A DNA stretch of 13,352 nucleotides from contig DAOUPF010000006.1 of the NCBI GenBank assembly GCA_030626265.1, forward strand, positions 1-13,352. Direction: 5' to 3'. The notes under the pieces were generated by a model. The model saw nothing but the letters and a program-made list of their open reading frames with translations, was not told the DNA's origin and ran no database searches. Source of the stretch: Sulfurovum sp. GTDB taxonomy: Bacteria; Campylobacterota; Campylobacteria; Campylobacterales; Sulfurovaceae. Below, piece after piece: positions 1-6,049 of this stretch; positions within the stretch are counted from its first letter, which is position 1, and every line of letters starts with the position of its first letter. Both the position numbers and the translations under genes were made by a program.

Positions 1-944
1 CATCTCTTTTGATAGTGTAGTTTTTGGCACTTGCATCAGTAGCACCCGTGATCAGGTTGGAAGTATGTGTAAAGGTTAAAGCATTTCCATCGCGGTCATT
101 GATACTTAGCAAACGACCATTTACAACAGATTCTGTTGGCTTAGCAAAACGATAGTAGAGGTTTCCTTTGGTGTAGAGAGTGAAATTTCCATCAGATTCT
201 TCTATAAGCTCATCAAAGTTTCCAGGGCTTAAGGCGTACCATTTTCCATCAGGATCTTCATCGGTAGGCATATCTTTGTAGAAGTACTGATTTCTACCAT
301 CTTCACGAGGTCCGACAGATATTTGTCTACTGAAAGTATCAGGTACAAATGCTGCTGATGCATCAAGGTTAAATGACCAGGCATCTGCATTTGAATTATA
401 GGCACGGATGAGAGTGAAGTCCGGACCTTTACCCGAAATGGACATATCTGCTGCAGAGTAGTGCAGGTTTCCATTCGCAAGGTCTACCCCTTGGAGCAAC
501 TGGCTGCCGCTTCCGCTCAATGCAGGGTTTCCATAGTTACTAAATTGGAGAACCTCTTTTAAGCAAAGATCTTCCATGCAAGTTGTATAGTCCGAATACT
601 CTCCCACTAAAGTATCAGTTGCATCAAAAATACCGGCACGGAATGACCTGAGACCCGGTTTGTTTAACGTTCTGTTCAAGTCATGTGTTGTACCTGTAGT
701 ATGTTCAAGGATGATATGTCCACCATCATCCGTTTGGGCAAACCAATCACCTTGCTGGTCATCAAAGTTGACAGCAACATAATAGCCATCCGGGAGTACT
801 TCATCTAAAGTAACTGTGAATGTATACTCAGCATCTGGATCTCCACTCTCTACGATGAGAGGTGCTGTGACAGTTGGAAGTGCGTGAAGCAGATTGGAAA
901 AAAGAAGTGTTGTGATTAGAAGTTGAAAAAGTATCTTAAGCATA
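1..944 (-). CDS. Secreted Rhs/YD-repeat-type protein, N-terminal part only, with a frameshift in the signal peptide
   Basis: The frame is open without a stop from about position 916 down to position 1 and continues beyond the window. Roughly 300 residues are visible. A segment reading GVDLANGNLHYS, then ADMSISGKGPDF, then RAYNSN (about positions 360-495) matches the start of the DUF6531/RHS-repeat region found in Rhs and YD-repeat proteins. Upstream of it is a beta-rich domain of about 150 residues. The only credible start is ATG at 942-944, preceded by a GGGGGA Shine-Dalgarno; it encodes a classic signal peptide (LKILFQLLITTLLFSNLLHA) if one T is removed from the T7 run at 898-904. As written, the ATG frame stops after 38 codons (TGA at 828-830), and the body frame has TAA at 917-919 with no ATG, GTG or TTG near its beginning. 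Base composition is visibly less AT-rich than in neighbouring genes, which suggests a separate origin. The Rhs assignment is fairly secure. Whether it ends in a toxin domain cannot be seen. Confidence 0.72.
898..904 (-). repeat. T7 homopolymer (minus strand) at the frameshift in the Rhs-like gene
   Basis: Seven A on the plus strand (seven T in the coding sense) lie inside the signal-peptide coding region of the Rhs-like gene. With six T the ATG at 944 would read straight into the long open frame. With the seven present it does not. Possible explanations are slipped-strand phase variation, an assembly or sequencing indel, or a decayed gene. Confidence 0.8.
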
Positions 945-974
945 TATCCCCCAAGATAATTATTAAGCATATAT
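937..974 (-). repeat. Twelve-base direct repeat spanning the start region of the Rhs-like gene
   Basis: TTAAGCATATAT occurs at 937-948 and again at 963-974. The first copy contains the start codon of the Rhs-like gene and the second lies just upstream. The best -10 candidate for this gene, TAAAAT read on the minus strand, is at 973-978 and touches the second copy. The repeat could be a regulator site or a chance feature of an AT-rich leader. Confidence 0.5.
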
Positions 975-1040
975 TTTAGCGTTTTTTGCCCTAAGAGCCA
1001 CTTGTTTTAGCATCTTTATCTCTTATTTGGATTATACAAG

Positions 1041-1058
1041 GGTGCGTATTCACGCACC
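1041..1058. other. GC-rich perfect hairpin in the divergent intergenic region
   Basis: GGTGCGT (1041-1047) and ACGCACC (1052-1058) form a perfect 7-bp stem with a four-base loop in an otherwise AT-rich spacer between the divergent Rhs-like and yidD genes. It is not followed by a convincing T-run on either strand. It is therefore not a standard terminator for any gene in view. The rest of 945-1155 shows only promoter-like sequence. Confidence 0.5.
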
Positions 1059-1093
1059 GTTTGATACAACAAATATCCAATACCCACAAAAGA

Positions 1094-1123
1094 TGTCAAA
1101 TTGCCATCTTTTTAAGGTACAAT
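1094..1123 (+). promoter_or_regulatory. Probable promoter of the yidD-pyrC operon
   Basis: TACAAT at 1118-1123 is a good -10 hexamer, preceded by a T-rich stretch as is usual in Campylobacterota promoters. The -35 is weak (TGTCAA around 1094-1099, spacer about 18). It would start transcription near 1130, some 26 bases before the ATG chosen for yidD. Confidence 0.45.
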
Positions 1124-1155
1124 CTAAAAACAAATCAAACACAGAGTCAAAACAT

Positions 1156-1530
1156 ATGAATATCAAAAAAATCTACACTGCACCCATCACAGGGTACCAA
1201 TACATTTCAAAGATGTTTCCCGGAAACTGTCGATATTACCCTACCTGTTCAGAGTATGCCAAATGGCAGTTTGAATTCAACTCCGCACATCGTGCTATCT
1301 GGGCAAGCTCTTTACGAATCTTACGATGCAATCAACTCTTCGATGGTGGTATAGATTACCCAGTTATCAACTATACTCCACCAAAGTATATATCTTTACT
1401 CAGACCTAAAGCATTTTATGGCAAAATCAAGATAATATATTGGCTCGTGCCAAAGGGGTCTGATCCCCACCCAAAACAATATTTCGTTCTAAAGGACTTC
1501 GATGCAAATAAAACTCAACAACCCACTTGA
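1156..1530 (+). CDS. yidD: YidD-family membrane protein insertion efficiency factor
   Basis: The 124-residue product carries the YidD hallmark: an N-terminal helix, then a segment reading NCRYYPTCSEYA, and further on LRILRCNQLFDGGIDYP, the counterpart of the usual RCHPxxxGGxDPVP. YidD proteins sit at the inner face of the cytoplasmic membrane and assist YidC-dependent insertion of membrane proteins. I chose ATG 1156 because it gives a normal-length YidD and lies just after a plausible promoter. A TTG at 1027 would add 43 residues unlike the family and would begin upstream of that promoter. The 3' end overlaps pyrC by 29 bases, so the two are probably co-transcribed. Most bacteria carry yidD in the rnpA-yidC cluster. 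Its place before pyrC is unusual and may mean a second copy, which cannot be tested here. The C-terminal 40 residues beyond the conserved core are not recognised. Confidence 0.85.
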   Translation: MNIKKIYTAPITGYQYISKMFPGNCRYYPTCSEYAKWQFEFNSAHRAIWASSLRILRCNQLFDGGIDYPVINYTPPKYISLLRPKAFYGKIKIIYWLVPKGSDPHPKQYFVLKDFDANKTQQPT

Positions 1531-2500
1531 TATGCACCTCCATCTGCGTGATGGCGAAATGCTAGAGACTGTAGGACCTCTGAGTGCAGACTCTTTTTCT
1601 GGTGCTATCATTATGCCAAATCTACTGCCTCCTATTACAGATAAAGCTTCACTTTTAGGCTATAAACAGAGAATTAATAGTGCTATAGGTGATAGAGATT
1701 TTACACTATATATGACACTATTCTTCAAGCCTGACTATAGCCGTGACTTTCTGCTAAGTATCAGAGATGAACTCACCGCTATCAAGCTATATCCAGCTGG
1801 TATCACAACCAATAGCGAAGGTGGACTTAGTGGATTTGATATAGATGAGCTACGCCCTATATTGACTACTATGAGTGAGCTAAATATCCCTCTATGTATT
1901 CATGGTGAGACCAATGGCTTTGTCATGGATAGAGAGTCAGAGTTTGTGCCAGTATACGAAAAACTAGCCAAAAACTTCCCAGATCTCACTATCATCATGG
2001 AGCATATCACTACTAAAGCCAGTGTTGACGCACTTGACAAGTATGACAACCTATATGCGACTATCACCTTACATCATCTGCTTATCACTCTTGATGATGT
2101 AGCAGGTGGAATGCTACAGCCTCATCTATTTTGTAAACCTATTGCCAAGCGATATGAAGATAGAGATGCCTTACAAAAAGTGGCATTAGAAGCCCACCCC
2201 AAAGTAATGTTTGGCTCAGATTCAGCCCCGCATCCACAAGACTCAAAAGAGTGTCCAGGCTGTGCAGCTGGAGTATTTACAGCTCCTATAGCACTGCAAG
2301 CCCTAGCAGAGCTGTTTGACAAAAATGACAAGCTTAACAACCTACAAGCTTTTGTCAATACCAATGCTTGTCGAATATACAACATAATACCAACTGAAAA
2401 AACTATAACTTTAGAGAAAAAACCTTTTGTAGTACCTGACAAATATGGCACTGTTGTTCCTATGTTTGCAGGGCAAGAGCTATCATGGAGCATCGTGTGA
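1502..2500 (+). CDS. pyrC: Dihydroorotase, class II (PyrC)
   Basis: PyrC cyclises N-carbamoyl-aspartate to dihydroorotate in the third step of pyrimidine synthesis, in the cytoplasm. The 332-residue length fits the E. coli-type class II enzyme. The zinc ligands are visible: HLHLRD (H12, H14), a lysine in AIKLYPAG (K95, the residue carboxylated in the family), H134 in CIHGE, H168 in MEHITT and D240 in GSDSAPH, with H244 in the same motif. The sequence ECPGCAAGVFTAPIAL downstream matches the family's conserved C-terminal patch. ATG 1502 follows an AAGGA Shine-Dalgarno and overlaps the end of yidD. The stop codon shares one base with the start of the carbonic anhydrase gene, which points to translational coupling. 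No key residue is missing. Confidence 0.96.
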   Translation: MQIKLNNPLDMHLHLRDGEMLETVGPLSADSFSGAIIMPNLLPPITDKASLLGYKQRINSAIGDRDFTLYMTLFFKPDYSRDFLLSIRDELTAIKLYPAGITTNSEGGLSGFDIDELRPILTTMSELNIPLCIHGETNGFVMDRESEFVPVYEKLAKNFPDLTIIMEHITTKASVDALDKYDNLYATITLHHLLITLDDVAGGMLQPHLFCKPIAKRYEDRDALQKVALEAHPKVMFGSDSAPHPQDSKECPGCAAGVFTAPIALQALAELFDKNDKLNNLQAFVNTNACRIYNIIPTEKTITLEKKPFVVPDKYGTVVPMFAGQELSWSIV

Positions 2501-3138
2501 TGAATAAAATACCAGAATTTAAGAAAGGGCATGAGCACTTCAAGAGAGTCAAATTTAAAGAGAATGAAAAGCGGTTTAAAAAGCTAGTTGATGATGGACA
2601 GAATCCAAAAGCACTCTTTATAGGATGCAGTGACTCCAGATTTATGCCCAGCATGATAACTGGTAGCCAAGCAGGAGACCTTTTTATAGTTCGTAACATT
2701 GGTAACTTCGTCCCACCATTCAAGCCAGATAGTGATTTCCACGCCACTGCAGCAGCTATTGAGTATGCTACATCTGTACTAGAGATATCTGATATCATAG
2801 TCTGTGGACACTCAGACTGTGGAGCTATTAAGGCAGTATATCAAGCTCCTATATCTACACCTGAAAATATCCATACTATCAAGTGGCTAGAGCTTGGCAA
2901 TACAGCAAAAGAGACTGCCATAAAGGCTCTAGGAGACACACAAACAAAAGAGCTTCGTGAATATACGGAAAAAGTATCCGTAGTATATCAGCTAGAAAAC
3001 TTACTAACTTATCCTGCAGTCAAAAGAGCTGTAGATGAGGAAAAGATATTTCTACATGGTTGGCATTATGATTTAGTATCTGGAGATATATTGTATTATG
3101 ATAATGAAGAGTCTCTGTTTAAGCCTTTAGCTAGATAA
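2500..3138 (+). CDS. Beta-class carbonic anhydrase
   Basis: This 212-residue protein interconverts CO2 and bicarbonate. The zinc site of the beta class is complete: C43 with D45 and R47 in CSDSR, then H104 and C107 in GHSDCGA. RNIGNFVPP and the following AAIEYA segment are also typical. ATG 2500 overlaps the pyrC stop (TGATG) and has GGAG at 2487-2490 at good spacing. An in-frame ATG at 2485 would add five residues but lacks a good ribosome site. Co-translation with pyrC suggests a link to pyrimidine synthesis, since bicarbonate is a substrate of carbamoyl-phosphate synthetase; that link is inference. In a carbon-fixing bacterium it could equally serve general inorganic-carbon supply. Confidence 0.93.
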   Translation: MNKIPEFKKGHEHFKRVKFKENEKRFKKLVDDGQNPKALFIGCSDSRFMPSMITGSQAGDLFIVRNIGNFVPPFKPDSDFHATAAAIEYATSVLEISDIIVCGHSDCGAIKAVYQAPISTPENIHTIKWLELGNTAKETAIKALGDTQTKELREYTEKVSVVYQLENLLTYPAVKRAVDEEKIFLHGWHYDLVSGDILYYDNEESLFKPLAR

Positions 3139-3142
3139 TAAT

Positions 3143-3718
3143 TTGCTTTTTGAAACTATACGCATAGAAAATGGCAAAGTTCACAATATAGACTATCACA
3201 ATGCTAGACTAAATCTAACTCGTAAAAAACTATTTGATACTCATGACAATCTAGAGATATCTGATTATCTAAAAAATATACCCACATCAGGAGTATATCG
3301 TGCCAAGATAATATATGATAAAAATATCATAAATACTACCTATTATATATATAAAGCAAAAACTATACAAAAACTTCTCATAGTAGAAGCCAATATAGAC
3401 TATGATTATAAATACTTAAATAGAGATCAATTCGACAAGCTCAGCTCAAGCAATCAAAACTTTGATGAGCTAATCATTTCAAAAGATGGACTTATCACAG
3501 ATACAACTATCGCAAATATAGCACTCAAGAAAAATGGTACCTGGTATACCCCCACAAAGCCACTACTGCTTGGCACTACTCGTGCTAGGCTTTTAGATGA
3601 GGGTAGATTAGTACTTAGAGATATACAAGTTAGCGACATTGATAGTTATGATAGCTTAGCTTTAATGAATGCTATGATAGGATTTGCAATCATAAGTACC
3701 CCCACAATAACAAAATAG
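3143..3718 (+). CDS. Short class-IV aminotransferase-fold protein (aminodeoxychorismate lyase-like)
   Basis: The 191-residue product has the fold-type IV PLP enzyme pattern. It opens with LFETIRIENG, has a candidate PLP lysine at K90 in YDYKYLNRDQ, a segment ITDTTIANIAL corresponding to the family's conserved E/D-x-x-x-xN loop, and PLLLGTTRARLL near the C terminus. Relatives such as PabC release p-aminobenzoate for folate, and others are branched-chain or D-amino acid transaminases. At 191 residues it is about 80 shorter than E. coli PabC, so the exact reaction is uncertain. I accept TTG 3143 as start because the family motif begins immediately and no ATG is near; the ribosome site is weak. 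It follows the carbonic anhydrase stop by four bases and is probably translated by coupling. Confidence 0.78.
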   Translation: MLFETIRIENGKVHNIDYHNARLNLTRKKLFDTHDNLEISDYLKNIPTSGVYRAKIIYDKNIINTTYYIYKAKTIQKLLIVEANIDYDYKYLNRDQFDKLSSSNQNFDELIISKDGLITDTTIANIALKKNGTWYTPTKPLLLGTTRARLLDEGRLVLRDIQVSDIDSYDSLALMNAMIGFAIISTPTITK

Positions 3719-3735
3719 CGAGGCAGACACATCCA

Positions 3736-4182
3736 ATGAACTTAGAACTTTTCCACACTGATGATTACAAATCTCTCATAAAAGACCATATATTTAACAC
3801 CATTTCATTTCTACTAGACCATGATATAGAGTTTTCATTGGCTGTAGAAGTAAGACATGTAAGCTTCGAGCCAACTCTTCCATCACATATCAGCTCCAGT
3901 TTTGATGATGTTGTACTGTTTGTCATCGCTGGCTATACCTTAGAGAGTGCTCATCTTGGGATGGATGAGTTCTTTTTTGAGGCAGGCTTTGGCGAAGAGG
4001 GTATAGGATCTACCCTAACTATACCACTATTGGCTATCAAACAAATCTTTGTAGATGATTACCCAATAGCTATCAACATCTCTGAGCCCAAAAGAAAAGT
4101 AGAAAAACCTAAAATAAACAACTCAATGGAAGCTCTGTTAAATAATCCTGAAAATAAAAAGCTACTAAAGAGCAAAAAGTAA
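3736..4182 (+). CDS. Uncharacterised small protein with SspB-like layout
   Basis: I do not recognise this 148-residue protein with certainty. An N-terminal helix with LLDHDIEFSLAVEV (about residues 27-40) precedes a beta-rich middle, then FEAGFGEE and STLTIPLLAIKQIFVDDYPIAINI (about residues 82-115), then a lysine-rich tail. This order resembles SspB, the adaptor that brings ssrA-tagged proteins to ClpXP: helix with WLLDNxLTPHLVVDV, a FxARFGG strand, then VPLAAVLAIYA and a flexible tail whose end binds ClpX. The resemblance is by eye and remote, so the function is inference. The gene lies 17 bases after the aminotransferase gene with a GCGAGG site somewhat far from ATG, and a terminator follows at once, making it the last gene of the operon. 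Confidence 0.8.
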   Translation: MNLELFHTDDYKSLIKDHIFNTISFLLDHDIEFSLAVEVRHVSFEPTLPSHISSSFDDVVLFVIAGYTLESAHLGMDEFFFEAGFGEEGIGSTLTIPLLAIKQIFVDDYPIAINISEPKRKVEKPKINNSMEALLNNPENKKLLKSKK

Positions 4183-4210
4183 GAGAATTAATATTAATTC
4201 TCTACTTTTT
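4182..4210 (+). terminator. Palindromic intrinsic terminator of the yidD-to-SspB-like operon
   Basis: A perfect 22-base palindrome (4182-4203, half-site AGAGAATTAAT) begins at the stop codon of the last gene and is followed by a T5 run at 4206-4210. It is AT-rich, and the innermost bases would form the loop. Confidence 0.75.
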
Positions 4211-4226
4211 ACTATATTTAGCTCTC

Positions 4227-4238
4227 TTAGTTAACTAA
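4227..4238. other. Twelve-base palindrome in the porin upstream region
   Basis: TTAGTTAACTAA is a perfect palindrome about 110 bases upstream of the porin -35 element. It could be a regulator site, but chance is plausible in such AT-rich sequence. Apart from this, the T-tract repeat and the promoter, the 230-base spacer 4183-4412 holds nothing I recognise. Confidence 0.3.
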
Positions 4239-4308
4239 AGTATCCTTTTATTAACCATTTAGTATTTTATATAATATCCATAAAATGGGCTTTTAATAAA
4301 ATATCATT

Positions 4309-4330
4309 AATTTTTTGTTAATTTTTTGTT
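4309..4330 (+). repeat. Tandem 11-base T-tract repeat upstream of the porin promoter
   Basis: AATTTTTTGTT is repeated head to tail at 4309-4319 and 4320-4330 and is followed by another T6 run. The 11-base period is close to one helical turn, so the tracts face the same side of the DNA. This resembles bent DNA or an UP-type element that could strengthen the promoter 19 bases downstream. Confidence 0.55.
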
Positions 4331-4348
4331 CTTTTTTAGTTAATACTC

Positions 4349-4378
4349 TTGACATTTACTACCAATCTATAGTATAAT
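4349..4378 (+). promoter_or_regulatory. Sigma70 promoter of the porin gene
   Basis: TTGACA (4349-4354) and TATAAT (4373-4378) are both perfect consensus, separated by 18 bases. Transcription should start near 4385, leaving a leader of about 28 bases before ATG 4413. This is the strongest promoter in the window and fits an abundant outer-membrane protein. Confidence 0.9.
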
Positions 4379-4412
4379 CCGTTCGTAAACAAAAACAAAC
4401 AAGGAGTTTTAG

Positions 4413-5642
4413 ATGAAAAAAGGATTATTGCTATCAGTGATAGCTTCAACAATGATTTTCGCAGGAGGGGACATAGCCCCAGTAGAACCAGCAGCAGCAG
4501 CGCCAAAAGCTGACTGTTCAGATTTTTATGGTTCAGTAGGTGCATACTACCAATCACAGCAGGCTGATTCTGCAGATTTATTCGATACAACTGCTGGTGT
4601 TGGTGCAACAGCATTCAGTGTAGTTACTACACTTGGTGTAGAGAAGAATCTATTTGGTGCTATCGGTTTTGGTGCTGAAGTTTCTGGTTGGTCATCACTA
4701 GGTATGGGTGAAATTGATAACAACATTGGTGCAAGAGTTCCAGCTGGTACTATGGAGGGTGGACAGCTTTCTGAGCTTTTCCTAACAGCAAGCTTTGGAA
4801 ACACAGCAGCTAAATTTGGTAGATTTGCAGCTCCTGCATCACTTTCTCCATTTGCATGGACAGACTCATGGGCTGGTGTAAAAGATGTAACTTTCGAAGG
4901 TGTTATGCTAGCTAATACTGACGTAGAAGATACAACACTTTATGGTGCATATATCATGAACTTATTTGCTTTTGATACTAGAACAGCTATTGGTGCTGAC
5001 GAAGGTGGTCTTTTTGCAGCTGGTTTTGTAAACAAGTCAATCGAAAATACAACGATTAGTGCGGTTGGATACTATGTACCAGATGCTGCTATACTTGGTG
5101 AAGATTTAGTAGCTGCATTTGCTACTGTAAATAGTAAGCTAGGTAACATCAAAGTTGATCTACAAGCTGGATATGTGGATGTTGCTGAAACTGTAGACCT
5201 TGATGATGCTACTTACGCTGCAGGTGCTAGAGTATCTGGAAGCTTTGGTGCATTTGATGCTTCATTGGCAGCTTCTTATGTAAATGATGGTAGTGCTTCT
5301 CTATCTGCTACTAGTGCTTTAGGCAACCCAGTTGGTGGCTACTGGTTATATACAGCAGGTGAAGAAAATGCTCAACTTGATGGTCTTGCTACAACAGCAA
5401 TCCAGGCTAAGATTAGCACAAAAGTTGGAATAGGTAAACTATTTGGTCGTGTAGCTACATATACATCTACTGATGGTGCAGGTGCTCAAACTGAGACTTC
5501 ACTTGGTGCAAGAATCGGGTATAGCTTCAAAGTTGCCGGTATTGCTACAAGTGTTCAGTACAGATTCAGAAGTCATACATCTTATGATGATGTTGATACT
5601 GATAGACATAGAGTTAGAGTTCAAGCTGTATACAAGTTCTAG
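4413..5642 (+). CDS. Outer-membrane porin, epsilonproteobacterial Opr-type
   Basis: The 409-residue protein starts with a signal peptide (MKKGLLLSVIASTMIFA), then a GGDIAPVEP segment and an alanine-rich linker as seen at the start of mature Campylobacterota porins. The rest is a run of alternating, glycine- and aromatic-rich beta strands rich in small residues, ending with phenylalanine in VRVQAVYKF, the C-terminal signal for outer-membrane assembly. Such porins form trimeric general diffusion channels. Translation starts at ATG 4413 after a perfect AAGGAG. It is monocistronic, with its own consensus promoter and terminator. The substrate range cannot be read from sequence. One cysteine (C35) lies just after the linker. 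Confidence 0.9.
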   Translation: MKKGLLLSVIASTMIFAGGDIAPVEPAAAAPKADCSDFYGSVGAYYQSQQADSADLFDTTAGVGATAFSVVTTLGVEKNLFGAIGFGAEVSGWSSLGMGEIDNNIGARVPAGTMEGGQLSELFLTASFGNTAAKFGRFAAPASLSPFAWTDSWAGVKDVTFEGVMLANTDVEDTTLYGAYIMNLFAFDTRTAIGADEGGLFAAGFVNKSIENTTISAVGYYVPDAAILGEDLVAAFATVNSKLGNIKVDLQAGYVDVAETVDLDDATYAAGARVSGSFGAFDASLAASYVNDGSASLSATSALGNPVGGYWLYTAGEENAQLDGLATTAIQAKISTKVGIGKLFGRVATYTSTDGAGAQTETSLGARIGYSFKVAGIATSVQYRFRSHTSYDDVDTDRHRVRVQAVYKF

Positions 5643-5666
5643 GATATCCTTTAACTTACCGCTTTC

Positions 5667-5710
5667 TTAGAGTTCAGGCTTTTGCCTGGCTCTAACCTCT
5701 TTTATTATTT
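5667..5710 (+). terminator. Rho-independent terminator of the porin gene
   Basis: TTAGAG (5667-5672) with CAGGC pairs with GCCTG and CTCTAA (5690-5695) around a TTTT loop, with a small internal mismatch. A T-rich tail (TCTTTTATTATTT) follows. Confidence 0.85.
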
Positions 5711-5726
5711 CCCCCCCCTTTTTTTT
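5711..5726. repeat. C8T8 homopolymer pair between porin terminator and next operon
   Basis: Eight C (5711-5718) run directly into eight T (5719-5726). Poly-C/G tracts of this length are rare by chance in AT-rich DNA and are the classic phase-variable element in Campylobacter and Helicobacter. Here it is intergenic, about 55 bases upstream of the likely -10 of the next operon. Confidence 0.85.
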
Positions 5727-5780
5727 AACTTTTCCAATACTATAAACTTATCCATAAGATATCATCTCTATACAATATGC

Positions 5781-5825
5781 TATAATACATAATCATAAAA
5801 AAAGATATTGTCTTAGATAATATCT
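5781..5825 (+). promoter_or_regulatory. Probable promoter and operator-like inverted repeat of the small protein/nucleotidyltransferase pair
   Basis: TATAAT at 5781-5786 is a perfect -10 hexamer; the -35 is not clear. Just downstream, AGATATT (5803-5809) and AATATCT (5819-5825) form an inverted repeat with a nine-base gap, placed between the start of transcription and the ribosome site. That is a position where a toxin-antitoxin-type repressor could act, or it may form an RNA hairpin. Confidence 0.5.
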
Positions 5826-5847
5826 ATGTATGAGAGAAGGGTATCTA

Positions 5848-6045
5848 ATGAAAAAAAGAATAGTCACTTTAAAAAAATTATCACTTCATGATACCAATCA
5901 CCATAGTTTTATCTTTGGATTGACTGGAGATGAACTATTTAAAATGATGACATCTATGACCGCACAACGTTATTTTGAAATATATGGAAAGTATCCAGCA
6001 CGATTAGACAGAACAAAAATTACACTGAAACATACAAAAGTGTAA
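5848..6045 (+). CDS. Small protein, probable partner of the downstream nucleotidyltransferase
   Basis: This 65-residue protein is not assigned to a named family. It is basic, with LSLHDTNHHSFIFGL near the N terminus and a C-terminal stretch reading YGKYPARLDRTKITLKH. Small proteins with a similar basic C-terminal end often precede nucleotidyltransferases of the type found next door, and that is the main clue to its role. I chose ATG 5848, preceded by AGAAGGG at good spacing. ATG 5830 in the same frame would add six residues and has no ribosome site. The next gene starts four bases after the stop and lacks its own good ribosome site, so the two are probably translationally coupled. A role as antitoxin or regulator of the enzyme is inference. 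Confidence 0.75.
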   Translation: MKKRIVTLKKLSLHDTNHHSFIFGLTGDELFKMMTSMTAQRYFEIYGKYPARLDRTKITLKHTKV

Positions 6046-6049
6046 GCAG

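Noticed and set aside
229..480. 83-codon open frame on the minus strand
   Set aside because: It is a different frame inside the much longer Rhs-like frame, which shows clear family motifs.
1027..1155. TTG start that would extend YidD by 43 residues
   Set aside because: The added residues do not look like YidD, the TTG lacks a ribosome site and it lies upstream of the likely promoter; it also runs through the GC-rich hairpin.
2122..2538. 138-codon minus-strand open frame under pyrC and the carbonic anhydrase gene
   Set aside because: Composition is serine/leucine-rich antisense sequence with no motif, and the plus-strand genes fully explain the region.
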